Part shown: one piece after another, positions 9,570 through 18,478 of the stretch
Layout of the letters: each line of letters opens with the position of its first letter
Position numbering within the stretch: the stretch's first letter is position 1
Source: Lachnospiraceae bacterium
GTDB lineage: Bacteria; Bacillota; Clostridia; Lachnospirales; Lachnospiraceae
Length of the DNA: 64,000 nucleotides
Reading direction: 5' to 3'
NCBI GenBank assembly: GCA_017962825.1
Contig: JAGCUO010000003.1
Span: 1 to 64,000, forward strand
The notes under the pieces: model-generated
Told to the model about the DNA's origin: nothing
Database searches by the model: none
What the model saw: the letters and a program-made list of their open reading frames with translations, nothing else
Position numbers and translations under genes: made by a program

Positions 9570-10765
9570 TGGCGGAAGTTACACTTAAAAAAGGCGGCGG
9601 AAGATATTTAAAAAGCGGCGGCCAGTGGATCTACGACAATGAAATAGAGAAGGTATACGGAGAATATGATCCCGGAGATATCGTAACCGTTCTTGATTTC
9701 GACGGATATAAACTGGGAAAGGGATATATCAATCCCAACAGCACCATCCGTATCAGGATGCTGGAAAGATATCATGACGACGAGATAGATGAAGCGTTCT
9801 GGGAGAAAAGAGTGCGCGATGCCTGGGAGTACAGAAAGTCCGTTGTAGATACTTCCAGTTGCCGTATTCTTTTTTCGGAGGCGGATTACGTGCCGGGACT
9901 TGTGGTAGATAAGTTCGAAGATGTGCTCGTATGCGAATGCGAAACTCTCGGAATGGAGAGGCACAAGGAAGTCATCTGCAATCTGGTGAAGAAGGTTCTT
10001 GAAGAGGACGGCATAAAGATCAGGGGTATCTATGAAAGAAGCGATGCTTCCGTAAGAAAGCTCGAGGGTCTTGAAAAGGTAAAGGGATTTATCGGTGAGC
10101 CCTTCGATACGAATGTAGTCATCACAGAAAACGGAGTTAAGTATAAAGTAAACATCGAGGAAGGTCAGAAGACAGGATTTTTCCTAGATCAGAAATATAA
10201 CAGAGCGGCTGCCGCAAAGCTTTGTAAGGGAAAGAAGGTCCTGGACTGCTTTACACACACCGGATCTTTTGCGCTCAATGCGGGCCTTGCGGGGGCAGAG
10301 AGTGTTCTCGGGGTGGATGCATCCGAACTTGCCGTGAACCAGGCAAGGGAAAATGCGGAGCTGAACGGATTGTCTGATCGTGTAAAGTTCATGACTGCGG
10401 ATGTGTTCGACCTTCTGCCTGAACTTGTGGCAAAGGGAGAGAGCTATGATGTGGTGATCCTCGATCCTCCTGCGTTTACCAAATCAAGATCTGCGGTTAA
10501 GAATGCCATTAAGGGCTATCGTGAGATAAACACCCGCGGAATGAGGCTTGTAAGAAACGGCGGATTCTTATGTACCTGTTCCTGTTCGCATTTTATGGAG
10601 CCTGAGCTTTTGGAGAAAACAATTCTGGAAGCGGCAAAGGGTGCAAGAAAAAGACTCAGGCAGGTTGAATACCGCCTGCAGTCACCGGATCATCCTTATC
10701 TGATGGGTTGTCCCGAGTCACTTTATCTCAAGTTCTTTATTTATCAGGTTTTCGAAGAGTATTGA
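9569..10765 (+). CDS. Class I SAM-dependent rRNA methyltransferase, RlmI-like
   Basis: Predicted 23S rRNA (cytosine-5) methyltransferase of 398 residues. An N-terminal PUA RNA-binding domain (MAEVTLKKGGGRYLKSGGQW) is followed by a linking domain and the Rossmann core: GFFLDQKYNR, VLDCFTHTGSFALNAG (SAM-binding motif I), LGVDASELAVNQARENAELN, then VILDPPAFTKS (motif IV). The CTCSCSH motif with two Cys fits the m5C mechanism of the RlmI family. E. coli RlmI modifies C1962; the exact target here is inferred. The ATG overlaps the previous stop by one base. A terminator closes the operon. Confidence 0.88.
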   Translation: MAEVTLKKGGGRYLKSGGQWIYDNEIEKVYGEYDPGDIVTVLDFDGYKLGKGYINPNSTIRIRMLERYHDDEIDEAFWEKRVRDAWEYRKSVVDTSSCRILFSEADYVPGLVVDKFEDVLVCECETLGMERHKEVICNLVKKVLEEDGIKIRGIYERSDASVRKLEGLEKVKGFIGEPFDTNVVITENGVKYKVNIEEGQKTGFFLDQKYNRAAAAKLCKGKKVLDCFTHTGSFALNAGLAGAESVLGVDASELAVNQARENAELNGLSDRVKFMTADVFDLLPELVAKGESYDVVILDPPAFTKSRSAVKNAIKGYREINTRGMRLVRNGGFLCTCSCSHFMEPELLEKTILEAAKGARKRLRQVEYRLQSPDHPYLMGCPESLYLKFFIYQVFEEY

Positions 10766-10771
10766 TCTTAT

Positions 10772-10805
10772 TTCCGGGGCCCGGGCCCCGGAATTTCTTT
10801 TATTT
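10772..10805 (+). terminator. Terminator after the RlmI-like gene
   Basis: A very GC-rich inverted repeat (TTCCGGGGCC / GGCCCCGGAA, nearly perfect palindrome at 10772-10793) is followed by a T-rich run (tttcttttatttttc). It lies 7 bases after the stop. Confidence 0.85.
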
Positions 10806-10849
10806 TTCTAAAATTTCACTTTTTCGCGAGCATTTTTTATAGATAGTGG

Positions 10850-10855
10850 TATAAT
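10850..10855 (+). promoter_or_regulatory. Likely -10 box of the RND transporter operon
   Basis: A perfect TATAAT lies 153 bases upstream of the RND start, just after the preceding terminator. The matching -35 is weak (around 10825-10832). The predicted transcript would begin near 10862 and carry about 147 bases of leader, including the hairpin at 10880-10916. Confidence 0.55.
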
Positions 10856-10879
10856 ACGGATTCGTAATATGAATTTATG

Positions 10880-10916
10880 ACCGCAGAAGCCTTCTGTTTC
10901 AGATGGCGTCTGCGGT
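10880..10916 (+). promoter_or_regulatory. Structured hairpin in the leader of the RND gene
   Basis: The 37 bases fold into one long hairpin: outer stem ACCGCAGA/TCTGCGGT, then GCC/GGC, then TCTG/CAGA closing a 3-base loop, with two symmetric single mismatches between the stems. No T run follows, so it is not a terminator. It is either an RNA leader element or a DNA palindrome bound by a regulator. Confidence 0.55.
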
Positions 10917-11008
10917 TTAGTGCGTTTTAGGGATTTGGAAACGAATTCGTAGGTGAAGAGTGGGAAAATACGAAAAATAAACAAAAAGAAGAAACCGACA
11001 ACTCATTT

Positions 11009-13456
11009 ATGCTGAAAGCTGCCACATTCATAGTAGACAGAAGGAATTTGTTCTTCCTGCTGATCGGAATATCGCTTATATTCTGTGCCATCGCTTCAAA
11101 GTGGGTTAAAGTGGAAAATGACCTTGCCGCTTATCTTCCCGATACTTCCGAGACACGCATGGCTCTTGATCTGATGGGGGACCAGTTCATCACATACGGA
11201 AGCGCATCTCTCATGGTGACAAACATCACATATGATGAGGCTGAAGTTATATATGACGAAATAGACGCCAGGGATGATGTGACCATGGTGTCATTTGGAG
11301 ACGGATCGGATCATTATAATGATTTCTCCGCTCTGTATGAGATCACATTTGCATATCCCGAAGACGATGAAAGATGCCTTGAAGGACTGGATGAGATCAA
11401 AGAGATGCTGGACGGATATGACATCTATGTCAGTACGTCCATGGGAGACCAGGCGGCCGACATTATTGCACAGGAAATGAAGGTGGTATCGGCACTTGTT
11501 GTTGTGGTGGTTCTCTCGGTTCTTATATTTACTTCATCAACATACGCAGAGGTTCCCGTTCTTCTCCTGACCTTCGGAGCATCCGCGGTTCTTGCCGCCG
11601 GAACGAATTTCTTCCTCGGAACGATCTCTTTTGTATCGGATTCCGTAACCATAGTCCTTCAGCTGGCGCTGTCGGTGGACTATGCCATTATCTTCTGTAA
11701 CCGCTACAAAGAAGAACACAGGACTCTGAATATCAGAGAGGCTGATATCGTCGCTTTATCGAAGGCAATTCCCGAGATATGTTCAAGTTCACTTACAACC
11801 GTAGGCGGACTTATAGCCATGATGTTCATGCAATACGGAATAGGTAAGGATATGGCCATCTGTCTGATAAAGGCGATATTCTTCTCACTGCTGTCCGTGT
11901 TCCTCCTTATGCCCGGACTTATCATGGTATTCGGAAAGGCAATGGATAAGACCAGGCATAAGAGCTTTATCCCGAAGATCTCTTTTATCGGAAAGTTCGA
12001 TCATCTTACCAGATTTATCATTCCTCCGATATTTGTACTTGCGGTAATATATGCATTCTACCTTTCGGGGAACTGCCCCTATGTATACGGATATTCCAAG
12101 ATAGAAACTCCCGTTAAGAATGAGACACAGATTGCGGATGAGATGATATCATCGGCATTCGGGGATAAAAATTTCGTAGCCATGATGGTGCCTGCGGGTA
12201 ATTACGAAAAAGAAGCCCTGCTCATGAATACTTTGGAATCCATGCCCGAAGTTGATCATTGTCAGGGACTTGCAAATACCGAGGCTATGGACGGATACAT
12301 GCTCACCGACGCTCTCAGTGCGAGAGAGTTTTCCGAACTGTTCAATGTGGATTACGAAGTATCCGAACTTTTGTATATGGCTTACGCCATAGGTGACGAA
12401 AATTACGCCAAAATAATCAACGGTTTTTCCGGATACAAGATCCCGCTCATCGATATAGTTATGTTTCTCTATGACGAGGTGGAGGAAGGATACGTTACCC
12501 TTGATGATGATCTGATGGATACATTGAGAGAGGCAGACGCACAGATGCAGATGGCCAGGGATCAGCTTCAGGGCGAGGAATACAGCAGGATCCTGGTTTA
12601 CTTAAATCTTCCCGAGGAGGGGGATGAAACTTTTGCTTTCCTTGACAAGATGCATGAGATAGCAGGCAGATATTATGACGGTGCGGATAAGATCCTCATC
12701 GCAGGTGAATCCACCAGCCAGTATGATCTGATGAAGACCTTCCAGAGAGACAATACGGTAGTAAGTATTGTATCCATACTGGCGGTCCTTGCCGTGCTTT
12801 TGTTTACATTCCTGTCCGCCGGAATGCCCGTTCTTTTGATACTGGTAATTCAGGGTGCCATATGGATCAACTTCTCTTTCCCCACGATTCAGCACACCTA
12901 TCTCTTTTTCATGGGATATCTGATAGTAAGCTCCATCCAGATGGGTGCGAACATCGACTATGCGATCGTAATATCAGGCAGATATACTGAACTGCGCAAG
13001 ATCATGGGTAAGAAAGAGGCTGTAATAGAGACTTTGAACTTCGCATTTCCAACCATTATCACATCTGGTTCCATGATGGTATTATCCGGTGTTGCCATAG
13101 GCCGTCTTTCGTCCGACGCTACGATCTGCGGTATCGGTCAGTGCCTTGGAAGAGGAACTACCATATCGATAATCCTGGTAATGTTTGTCCTTCCTCAGAT
13201 ACTGATGGTGGGAGAGAAGATAATCGAGAAGACATCCTTCGAAGTATCCGTTCCCATCAAGCTTAACCGCGGATTCGGAACAGTCAGGGTTGACGGATTT
13301 GTAAGGGGCCAGATAAATGGAACGGTGATCGGAGAAATGCATGCTCTGGTAAGAGGTGAAGTTGCTGCGGTGGTTACAATGGGCTCCATGCAGGAGGTTA
13401 CTGGAGAAGACATACCGGAGATAACGGATAACAAGGAGGTGCGTGATGAGAAATAA
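11009..13456 (+). CDS. RND/MMPL-family transporter
   Basis: An 815-residue membrane transporter of the RND superfamily (MMPL type), predicted to move lipids, peptides or drugs using the proton gradient. One N-terminal membrane helix (about residues 12-32) leads into a large extracytoplasmic loop. Clusters of five helices follow at about 155-310 and 575-745, separated by a second large loop. The repeated motif LALSVDYAIIFCNRYKEE in the first half matches MGANIDYAIVISGRYTEL in the second half, the expected internal duplication with the DYA/I motif. A cytoplasmic tail of about 65 residues ends it. The ribosome binding site is poor. The next gene overlaps its end, so the surface protein is probably its partner. 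Confidence 0.88.
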   Translation: MLKAATFIVDRRNLFFLLIGISLIFCAIASKWVKVENDLAAYLPDTSETRMALDLMGDQFITYGSASLMVTNITYDEAEVIYDEIDARDDVTMVSFGDGSDHYNDFSALYEITFAYPEDDERCLEGLDEIKEMLDGYDIYVSTSMGDQAADIIAQEMKVVSALVVVVVLSVLIFTSSTYAEVPVLLLTFGASAVLAAGTNFFLGTISFVSDSVTIVLQLALSVDYAIIFCNRYKEEHRTLNIREADIVALSKAIPEICSSSLTTVGGLIAMMFMQYGIGKDMAICLIKAIFFSLLSVFLLMPGLIMVFGKAMDKTRHKSFIPKISFIGKFDHLTRFIIPPIFVLAVIYAFYLSGNCPYVYGYSKIETPVKNETQIADEMISSAFGDKNFVAMMVPAGNYEKEALLMNTLESMPEVDHCQGLANTEAMDGYMLTDALSAREFSELFNVDYEVSELLYMAYAIGDENYAKIINGFSGYKIPLIDIVMFLYDEVEEGYVTLDDDLMDTLREADAQMQMARDQLQGEEYSRILVYLNLPEEGDETFAFLDKMHEIAGRYYDGADKILIAGESTSQYDLMKTFQRDNTVVSIVSILAVLAVLLFTFLSAGMPVLLILVIQGAIWINFSFPTIQHTYLFFMGYLIVSSIQMGANIDYAIVISGRYTELRKIMGKKEAVIETLNFAFPTIITSGSMMVLSGVAIGRLSSDATICGIGQCLGRGTTISIILVMFVLPQILMVGEKIIEKTSFEVSVPIKLNRGFGTVRVDGFVRGQINGTVIGEMHALVRGEVAAVVTMGSMQEVTGEDIPEITDNKEVRDEK

Positions 13457-16400
13457 AAATCTGTTCAAAACTGTCACGGCACTTTTTCTTACGGGAATTC
13501 TCGCTGCAGGTTCCCTGGTGTATTCTTTGCCGGAAACGGTTCTTGCGGCTGAAAGTACGGTAAACGGATTTACCGAGATAGATATAAGTACTCAGGCTGA
13601 GCTTATGGAACTGGCGGAAAATTGTCATTCGGAAAGCTGGTCATGTGATAAATATGTGGTACTGAAAAATGACATCAACCTTACGGGCGATGAATTTACG
13701 GGCATTCCGATTTTTTCCGGTTTATTTGACGGAAACGGACATACCATCTTCGGATATGACAGAGAGGGCACGGGTTATGTTCAGGGCCTTTTCAGATATG
13801 TCGGAAAAACAGGTATAGTGCAAAATCTTACCGTGGATGCGGATATCATCGCTGCCGGCGACGGGTATGTAACCGGCATAATAGCAGGAGTTAATGACGG
13901 CGTTATCAAGAATTGTTTTGCCAAGGGAGCAGTAAAGGGTGATACGGCCACAGGCGGTATATGCGGGATCAACGGTAAAAACGGATTGATCACAGGCTGT
14001 AAGAATCTGGCGGAGATAACCGGGTTTTATTATACGGGCGGTATCAGCGGAAGAAATTACGGTGCGATCAGAGGATGCGTCAACTATGGCAGTATAGATT
14101 CAACACCCGAGTGGGTTTCCGAAAATGATGAAAGACAGGTTGATATCATCTCCGAGATCACGGGAGATGTATCCGTTATTTCTTATCAGTCCGGGGTGGA
14201 TATCGGCGGCATTGCCGGTTTTTCAAGAGGAATGATAACGGATTCGGGAAACGAGGGCATCGTAGGTTATGACAGAGTCGGATACAATGTGGGCGGAATA
14301 TGCGGAAGACAAGCCGGCATCATATACGGATGTACCAATTACGGTCCCGTAAAAGGCAAAAAAGATGTGGGAGGAATAGTAGGCCAGCAGGAGCCTTATA
14401 TTGAGATCGATAAGGCAAAATCCATTACCGATTCCATCGCAAGAATAAATGCGCTTACAAATAATGTCTCAGCGGATGCGGCAGGTATGACTCCCGATAT
14501 TCAGGAAGCACTGGCTTCACTTCAGGCTGCATCGGGCAAGGCTATGGACGATGCTCAGTCCATGACGGGAAATGCATCGGATTATAAGATCGACGAAAAT
14601 CGTGACTGGGCCTCCATGATAGAACAGCAGGCCGAAAATGCGGGTAAAGCGGCGGCAGATTCGGTGAGAGACAGTTACAACGAATTATTTGATGAACTTA
14701 GCGCACAGGATATTCCTTCATACGATGAACTGATGGATCTTATCGAAGGATATGATGATCCGGGGATTCCGGATGAATTACGTGATACGGCAGATGAATT
14801 AAAAGAAGAAGCTGAGAAGGAAAAAGAAGAAGCACGTGAAGAGGCGGAGCGTGAAAGAGAACGGCTCGGAAATGAAATAAACTCTTCCATCAACGGGGAG
14901 ATCGGCAGATGGAATACCGCACTGGATAATCTGGATAAAAACAGCGAGATCCTGACCGGAGATCTTCAGGAAGTAAGGCGTGCAAGCGATGCACTTATTA
15001 GTGTTGCCAATATGTATTCAACGCAGCTGTCCGGGGACATTATGGCTGTGAATGCAAGTATCAACGATACATACAGACTGATAGACGATCTCATATGCGG
15101 AACTCAGGAAGAGGGTATTAAATATCTGTTTTCCGATGTATCCGAAGCCGATAATCCGGATATGATAAACGGAAGAACCGTAGGATGCATCAATTACGGA
15201 TCCGCATCCGGTGATATAAATGTGGGAGGAATAGCCGGTAATCTGTCGGTTGATGATGAGAATCTGGAAAGCAGTGTTATCAGAACCTTTGATCTGACGG
15301 CAGGTGAAGGATATGCAATCTCCAGCATTGTTCAGGATTGTGAAAACAACGGAGTTGTGAAACTGAGAAGCACTTGCGGAGGCGGCATAGCCGGGAACAT
15401 GGAACACGGATGCATCAAAGGATGCAGGGGATACGGCGGCATAATCTCTGATGAAGGGGAATATGTGGGTGGAGTTGCCGGTTCCTCAAAGGGAAGTATC
15501 GTATCATCCTATGCACTTTGTACTCTTAACGGAAAAGGACCTGCGGGCGGTATAGCCGGGTATGCGGAGAAAGTCAAAAACTGTGTATCAATGCCCATAT
15601 TCAGAGGCATTGCCGAAAAGTGCGGAGCCGTAGCAGGACAGATCCTCAGGGATTCGGAAACCGAGAGTATAGACAGCACGGATTTCTATGGAAATTATTA
15701 TGTCTCGGGGGATTATTACGGAATAGATGATATCAGCTATGACGGGATAGCCTCGGAACTGAATTACGAGGATGCACTTCTTCTCAAAGGAATCCCCGAT
15801 GAGTTCAGAGAGCTTAAGGTGATCTTTGTTGCGGACGGCAAGATCTTATCGGAAGTCAGTGCATCATACGGAGACAGGGTGGAGAATCTGAGTCTCCCCG
15901 GGATTCCGGAAACGTCCGGAAGCTACGGAATATGGCCGGATCTGACGGATGTCAGAGTGGGTGGAAATCTTATGATAGAAGCCGAATATGTATCCCATGT
16001 TGCGGTTATAAGAACCGAGAGCGAATATCCGGAAGCAGGAAAACCGATTGCTTTGATGCAGGGTCAGTTCAAAGCAACGGATACACTTACCGCTACGGTT
16101 ACCGAGGCTCCTTTTGAACCCGATGACGGAAGTGCTTATACCGATGTCACCATATACAGCGTAGGTTTTGAAGGAGGCGGAGATCTGAATGCTTTCTCCG
16201 GAGAACTCAGGCTCTACAGCCCCTATGAGGAGTACAGTGTGTGGATCCGTAAAAACGGTGTATGGACCTCGGCCGAATACTCCGCCGAAGGAAGCTATGC
16301 CCAGCTGACCATGGATTCTGCAGTCGCCATGTACGCCATAACCCGCACTCCCGATGAGAAACTTAAGTATGCGGGATACGCGGCAATAGCGGTTCTTTTG

Positions 16401-16484
16401 CTTGCGGGAGGGGTGGCGCTCATCGTCAGGGCATCCCGTTCCGTCAAACGTCTGTCCGGCAGGGCAAAAACTTCGGAAAAATAA
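13446..16484 (+). CDS. Large surface protein with GLUG-like repeats and C-terminal anchor
   Basis: A 1012-residue secreted protein held in the membrane by its C-terminus. A signal peptide (about residues 1-36, cleaving near VLAAES) is followed by repeats of about 25 residues with the pattern GGIxGxNxGxIxGC/N (for example GGISGRNYGAIRGC and GGICGRQAGIIYGC), the GLUG type that forms a beta-helix. A helical, charged stretch at about 330-560 contains a Lys/Glu-rich coiled coil near 450-480. More GLUG-like repeats and a beta-rich region follow, then one membrane helix (YAAIAVLLLAGGVALIV) and a basic tail. ATG 13446 was chosen over GTG 13443 because it is better spaced from aaggaggt (13433-13440). 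It overlaps the RND gene by 11 bases. Confidence 0.82.
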   Translation: MRNKNLFKTVTALFLTGILAAGSLVYSLPETVLAAESTVNGFTEIDISTQAELMELAENCHSESWSCDKYVVLKNDINLTGDEFTGIPIFSGLFDGNGHTIFGYDREGTGYVQGLFRYVGKTGIVQNLTVDADIIAAGDGYVTGIIAGVNDGVIKNCFAKGAVKGDTATGGICGINGKNGLITGCKNLAEITGFYYTGGISGRNYGAIRGCVNYGSIDSTPEWVSENDERQVDIISEITGDVSVISYQSGVDIGGIAGFSRGMITDSGNEGIVGYDRVGYNVGGICGRQAGIIYGCTNYGPVKGKKDVGGIVGQQEPYIEIDKAKSITDSIARINALTNNVSADAAGMTPDIQEALASLQAASGKAMDDAQSMTGNASDYKIDENRDWASMIEQQAENAGKAAADSVRDSYNELFDELSAQDIPSYDELMDLIEGYDDPGIPDELRDTADELKEEAEKEKEEAREEAERERERLGNEINSSINGEIGRWNTALDNLDKNSEILTGDLQEVRRASDALISVANMYSTQLSGDIMAVNASINDTYRLIDDLICGTQEEGIKYLFSDVSEADNPDMINGRTVGCINYGSASGDINVGGIAGNLSVDDENLESSVIRTFDLTAGEGYAISSIVQDCENNGVVKLRSTCGGGIAGNMEHGCIKGCRGYGGIISDEGEYVGGVAGSSKGSIVSSYALCTLNGKGPAGGIAGYAEKVKNCVSMPIFRGIAEKCGAVAGQILRDSETESIDSTDFYGNYYVSGDYYGIDDISYDGIASELNYEDALLLKGIPDEFRELKVIFVADGKILSEVSASYGDRVENLSLPGIPETSGSYGIWPDLTDVRVGGNLMIEAEYVSHVAVIRTESEYPEAGKPIALMQGQFKATDTLTATVTEAPFEPDDGSAYTDVTIYSVGFEGGGDLNAFSGELRLYSPYEEYSVWIRKNGVWTSAEYSAEGSYAQLTMDSAVAMYAITRTPDEKLKYAGYAAIAVLLLAGGVALIVRASRSVKRLSGRAKTSEK

Positions 16485-16535
16485 AGCATTTATGGGCTTT
16501 TATGCCTTGCTATTGCCAAACAATCGTTATAGAAT

Positions 16536-16573
16536 ATAGGGTAAGTCTCTTAAAGGACTTGCCCTATTGTTTT
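16536..16573 (+). terminator. Terminator upstream of thrS
   Basis: A 12-bp stem (ATAGGGTAAGTC / GACTTGCCCTAT, one G-U pair) with an 8-base loop is followed by a short T run (tgtttt). It most likely ends the RND/surface-protein transcript. No T-box sequence precedes it, so it does not look like a tRNA-controlled attenuator of thrS. Confidence 0.75.
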
Positions 16574-16621
16574 AAGCGAATTCCTGCCGGTAGCAGGACG
16601 CATGAAAGGAGAAAATTTTTT

Positions 16622-18478
16622 ATGGATCAGGAAATGTTTTTAAGTCTCTATCGTCATTCTATTGCCCACGTTCTGGCAAAAGCAGTCATCGAAATCTACG
16701 GAAAAGAAAACGTGCAGTACGCTATCGGACCTCAGATCTCCGACGGTTGCTACTATGATTTCGTGCTTCCCCGTGCGGTCACGGAGGAGGATTATCAGGT
16801 CATCGAAAATAAGATGAACGAGATAATCAAGAGAAAAGAAGACTGGAGAAGAGAGGAAATCTCAAAGACTGATGCTCTTGAGATGTTCAAAGATCAGAAG
16901 TTTAAGACCGAGATCATTAACGACCTTCCCGAAGATGAGAAACTCACCATTTATTACACAGGTGATGATTACGTAGATCTTTGCCGCGGACCTCACGTAG
17001 AGAATTCAAGAGAGCTCATGGGCTGCGCCTTCAAAGTAAGAAGTGCATCCGCAGCATATTGGAGAGGCGACCAGAAGAGGGACGTAATGCAGAGAATCTA
17101 TGTCTATGCATTCCCTAACAAGGACGAACTCAAAGCTCACCTCAATATGATCAGAGAAGCTATGGAGAGAGACCACAAGAAACTCGGACCCAAGCTCGAT
17201 CTGTTCATGTTCAGCGAATCAGCTCCCGGAATGCCTTACTGGCTTCCCAGAGGATGGAGACTTTACAGAACTCTTATGGAATTCTGGAGAGAGATCCACG
17301 ATAAGCACGGATATCAGGAGATCAAAACTCCCATTATCAACAACAAGAAGCTTTGGCTCATCAGCGGACACTGGGCTCACTATGTTAATAACATGTTCAT
17401 CGTACCCGGTGTTCTCGGAAATATAGACGCAAAAGCAGTGATCCCTCAGGAAGACGGTTCACAGTCTGAGGTAACACTCAATCCCGTTTACGATCAGAAC
17501 GATGATGACACCATGGCCGCAAAGCCCATGAGCTGTCCCAACGCAATGAACGCATACAAGAGAACCATCCACTCTTACAAAGAGCTCCCCATCCGTTACA
17601 ACGAGGTAGGTCTTGTACACCGTAAGGAGAAATCCGGACAGATGAACGGACTTTTCCGTGTGCAGGAGTTCCGTCAGGACGATGACCATACATTCGTAAT
17701 GGAATCCCAGATTGAGGATGAGATCGCCGATATCATGGAGATCGCAGATCAGATCTACTCCACCTTCGGAGTAACTTACAGAGCAGAACTCTCCACCAGA
17801 CCCGAAGACTTCATGGGTGAGATCGAAACCTGGGACAGAGCAGAGGCGGCTCTTAAGAAGATCCTTGATAAGAAATACGGTGAAGGCGGTTATGAGATCA
17901 ATGAAGGTGACGGTGCTTTCTACGGACCAAAGATCGACCTTCAGATGAAAGATGCTCTCGGAAGAGAGTGGCAGTGCGGAACCATTCAGCTTGACTTCCA
18001 GCTTCCTCACAACTTCGGCCTTACATATCAGGATGCCGACGGAAGCATGACTCAGCCCATAGTTATTCACAGAGCAATCTTCGGATCCTTCGAAAGATTT
18101 ATCGGAATCATCATTGAGAACTTCAAGGGTGCATTCCCCTTCTGGATCTCACCTTATCAGGTTGCACTTGTTCCTATTAAGCCCGAGCACAATGACTTTA
18201 CAAAAGAGCTTCAGAAGAAGCTTGAGGATGCGGGCATCCGTGTAGAGGTTGACTACGCAGATAAGAACATGAACGAGAAGATCAAGTTCTTCAAGACCAT
18301 GAAGGATCCTTATATCGTAGTCATAGGTGATAAGGAAGTCGAATCCAAGACTCTTTCCATTACCGTAAGAGGACAGAAAGAACAGCTCCACGATGTACCC
18401 GTTGATGTATTCGTTGAAAGCTGTAAGAAGCTTAACGAAAGCAAAGCACAGGAACTTGACGGACAGATAAATGGCTGA
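16622..18478 (+). CDS. thrS: Threonyl-tRNA synthetase lacking the TGS domain
   Basis: Charges tRNA-Thr. The 618 residues start almost directly in the editing domain: HSIAH (His12, His16) and CRGPH form the editing-site metal-type motif. The class II core follows: PGMPYWLPRGWRLYRTLMEF (motif 1), the catalytic zinc Cys near residue 305 in KPMSCP, FRVQEFRQDDDH (motif 2) and a class II motif 3 around HRAIFGSFERFIGI, then the anticodon-binding domain. The usual N-terminal TGS domain is absent, and about 38 residues (about 260-298) are inserted before KPMSCP. ATG 16622 follows an aaagga site; an upstream in-frame ATG at 16502 crosses the terminator and encodes nothing like a TGS domain. It overlaps the next gene by 8 bases. 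Confidence 0.93.
   Translation: MDQEMFLSLYRHSIAHVLAKAVIEIYGKENVQYAIGPQISDGCYYDFVLPRAVTEEDYQVIENKMNEIIKRKEDWRREEISKTDALEMFKDQKFKTEIINDLPEDEKLTIYYTGDDYVDLCRGPHVENSRELMGCAFKVRSASAAYWRGDQKRDVMQRIYVYAFPNKDELKAHLNMIREAMERDHKKLGPKLDLFMFSESAPGMPYWLPRGWRLYRTLMEFWREIHDKHGYQEIKTPIINNKKLWLISGHWAHYVNNMFIVPGVLGNIDAKAVIPQEDGSQSEVTLNPVYDQNDDDTMAAKPMSCPNAMNAYKRTIHSYKELPIRYNEVGLVHRKEKSGQMNGLFRVQEFRQDDDHTFVMESQIEDEIADIMEIADQIYSTFGVTYRAELSTRPEDFMGEIETWDRAEAALKKILDKKYGEGGYEINEGDGAFYGPKIDLQMKDALGREWQCGTIQLDFQLPHNFGLTYQDADGSMTQPIVIHRAIFGSFERFIGIIIENFKGAFPFWISPYQVALVPIKPEHNDFTKELQKKLEDAGIRVEVDYADKNMNEKIKFFKTMKDPYIVVIGDKEVESKTLSITVRGQKEQLHDVPVDVFVESCKKLNESKAQELDGQING

Noticed and set aside
16485..16621. T-box or riboswitch before thrS
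   Set aside because: There is a terminator hairpin, but no T-box consensus (AGGGTGGNACCGCG) and no room for stem I. It is explained by termination of the upstream operon.
16502..16621. Extended N-terminus of ThrRS
   Set aside because: The in-frame extension crosses a terminator, lacks a ribosome binding site and does not resemble a TGS domain.
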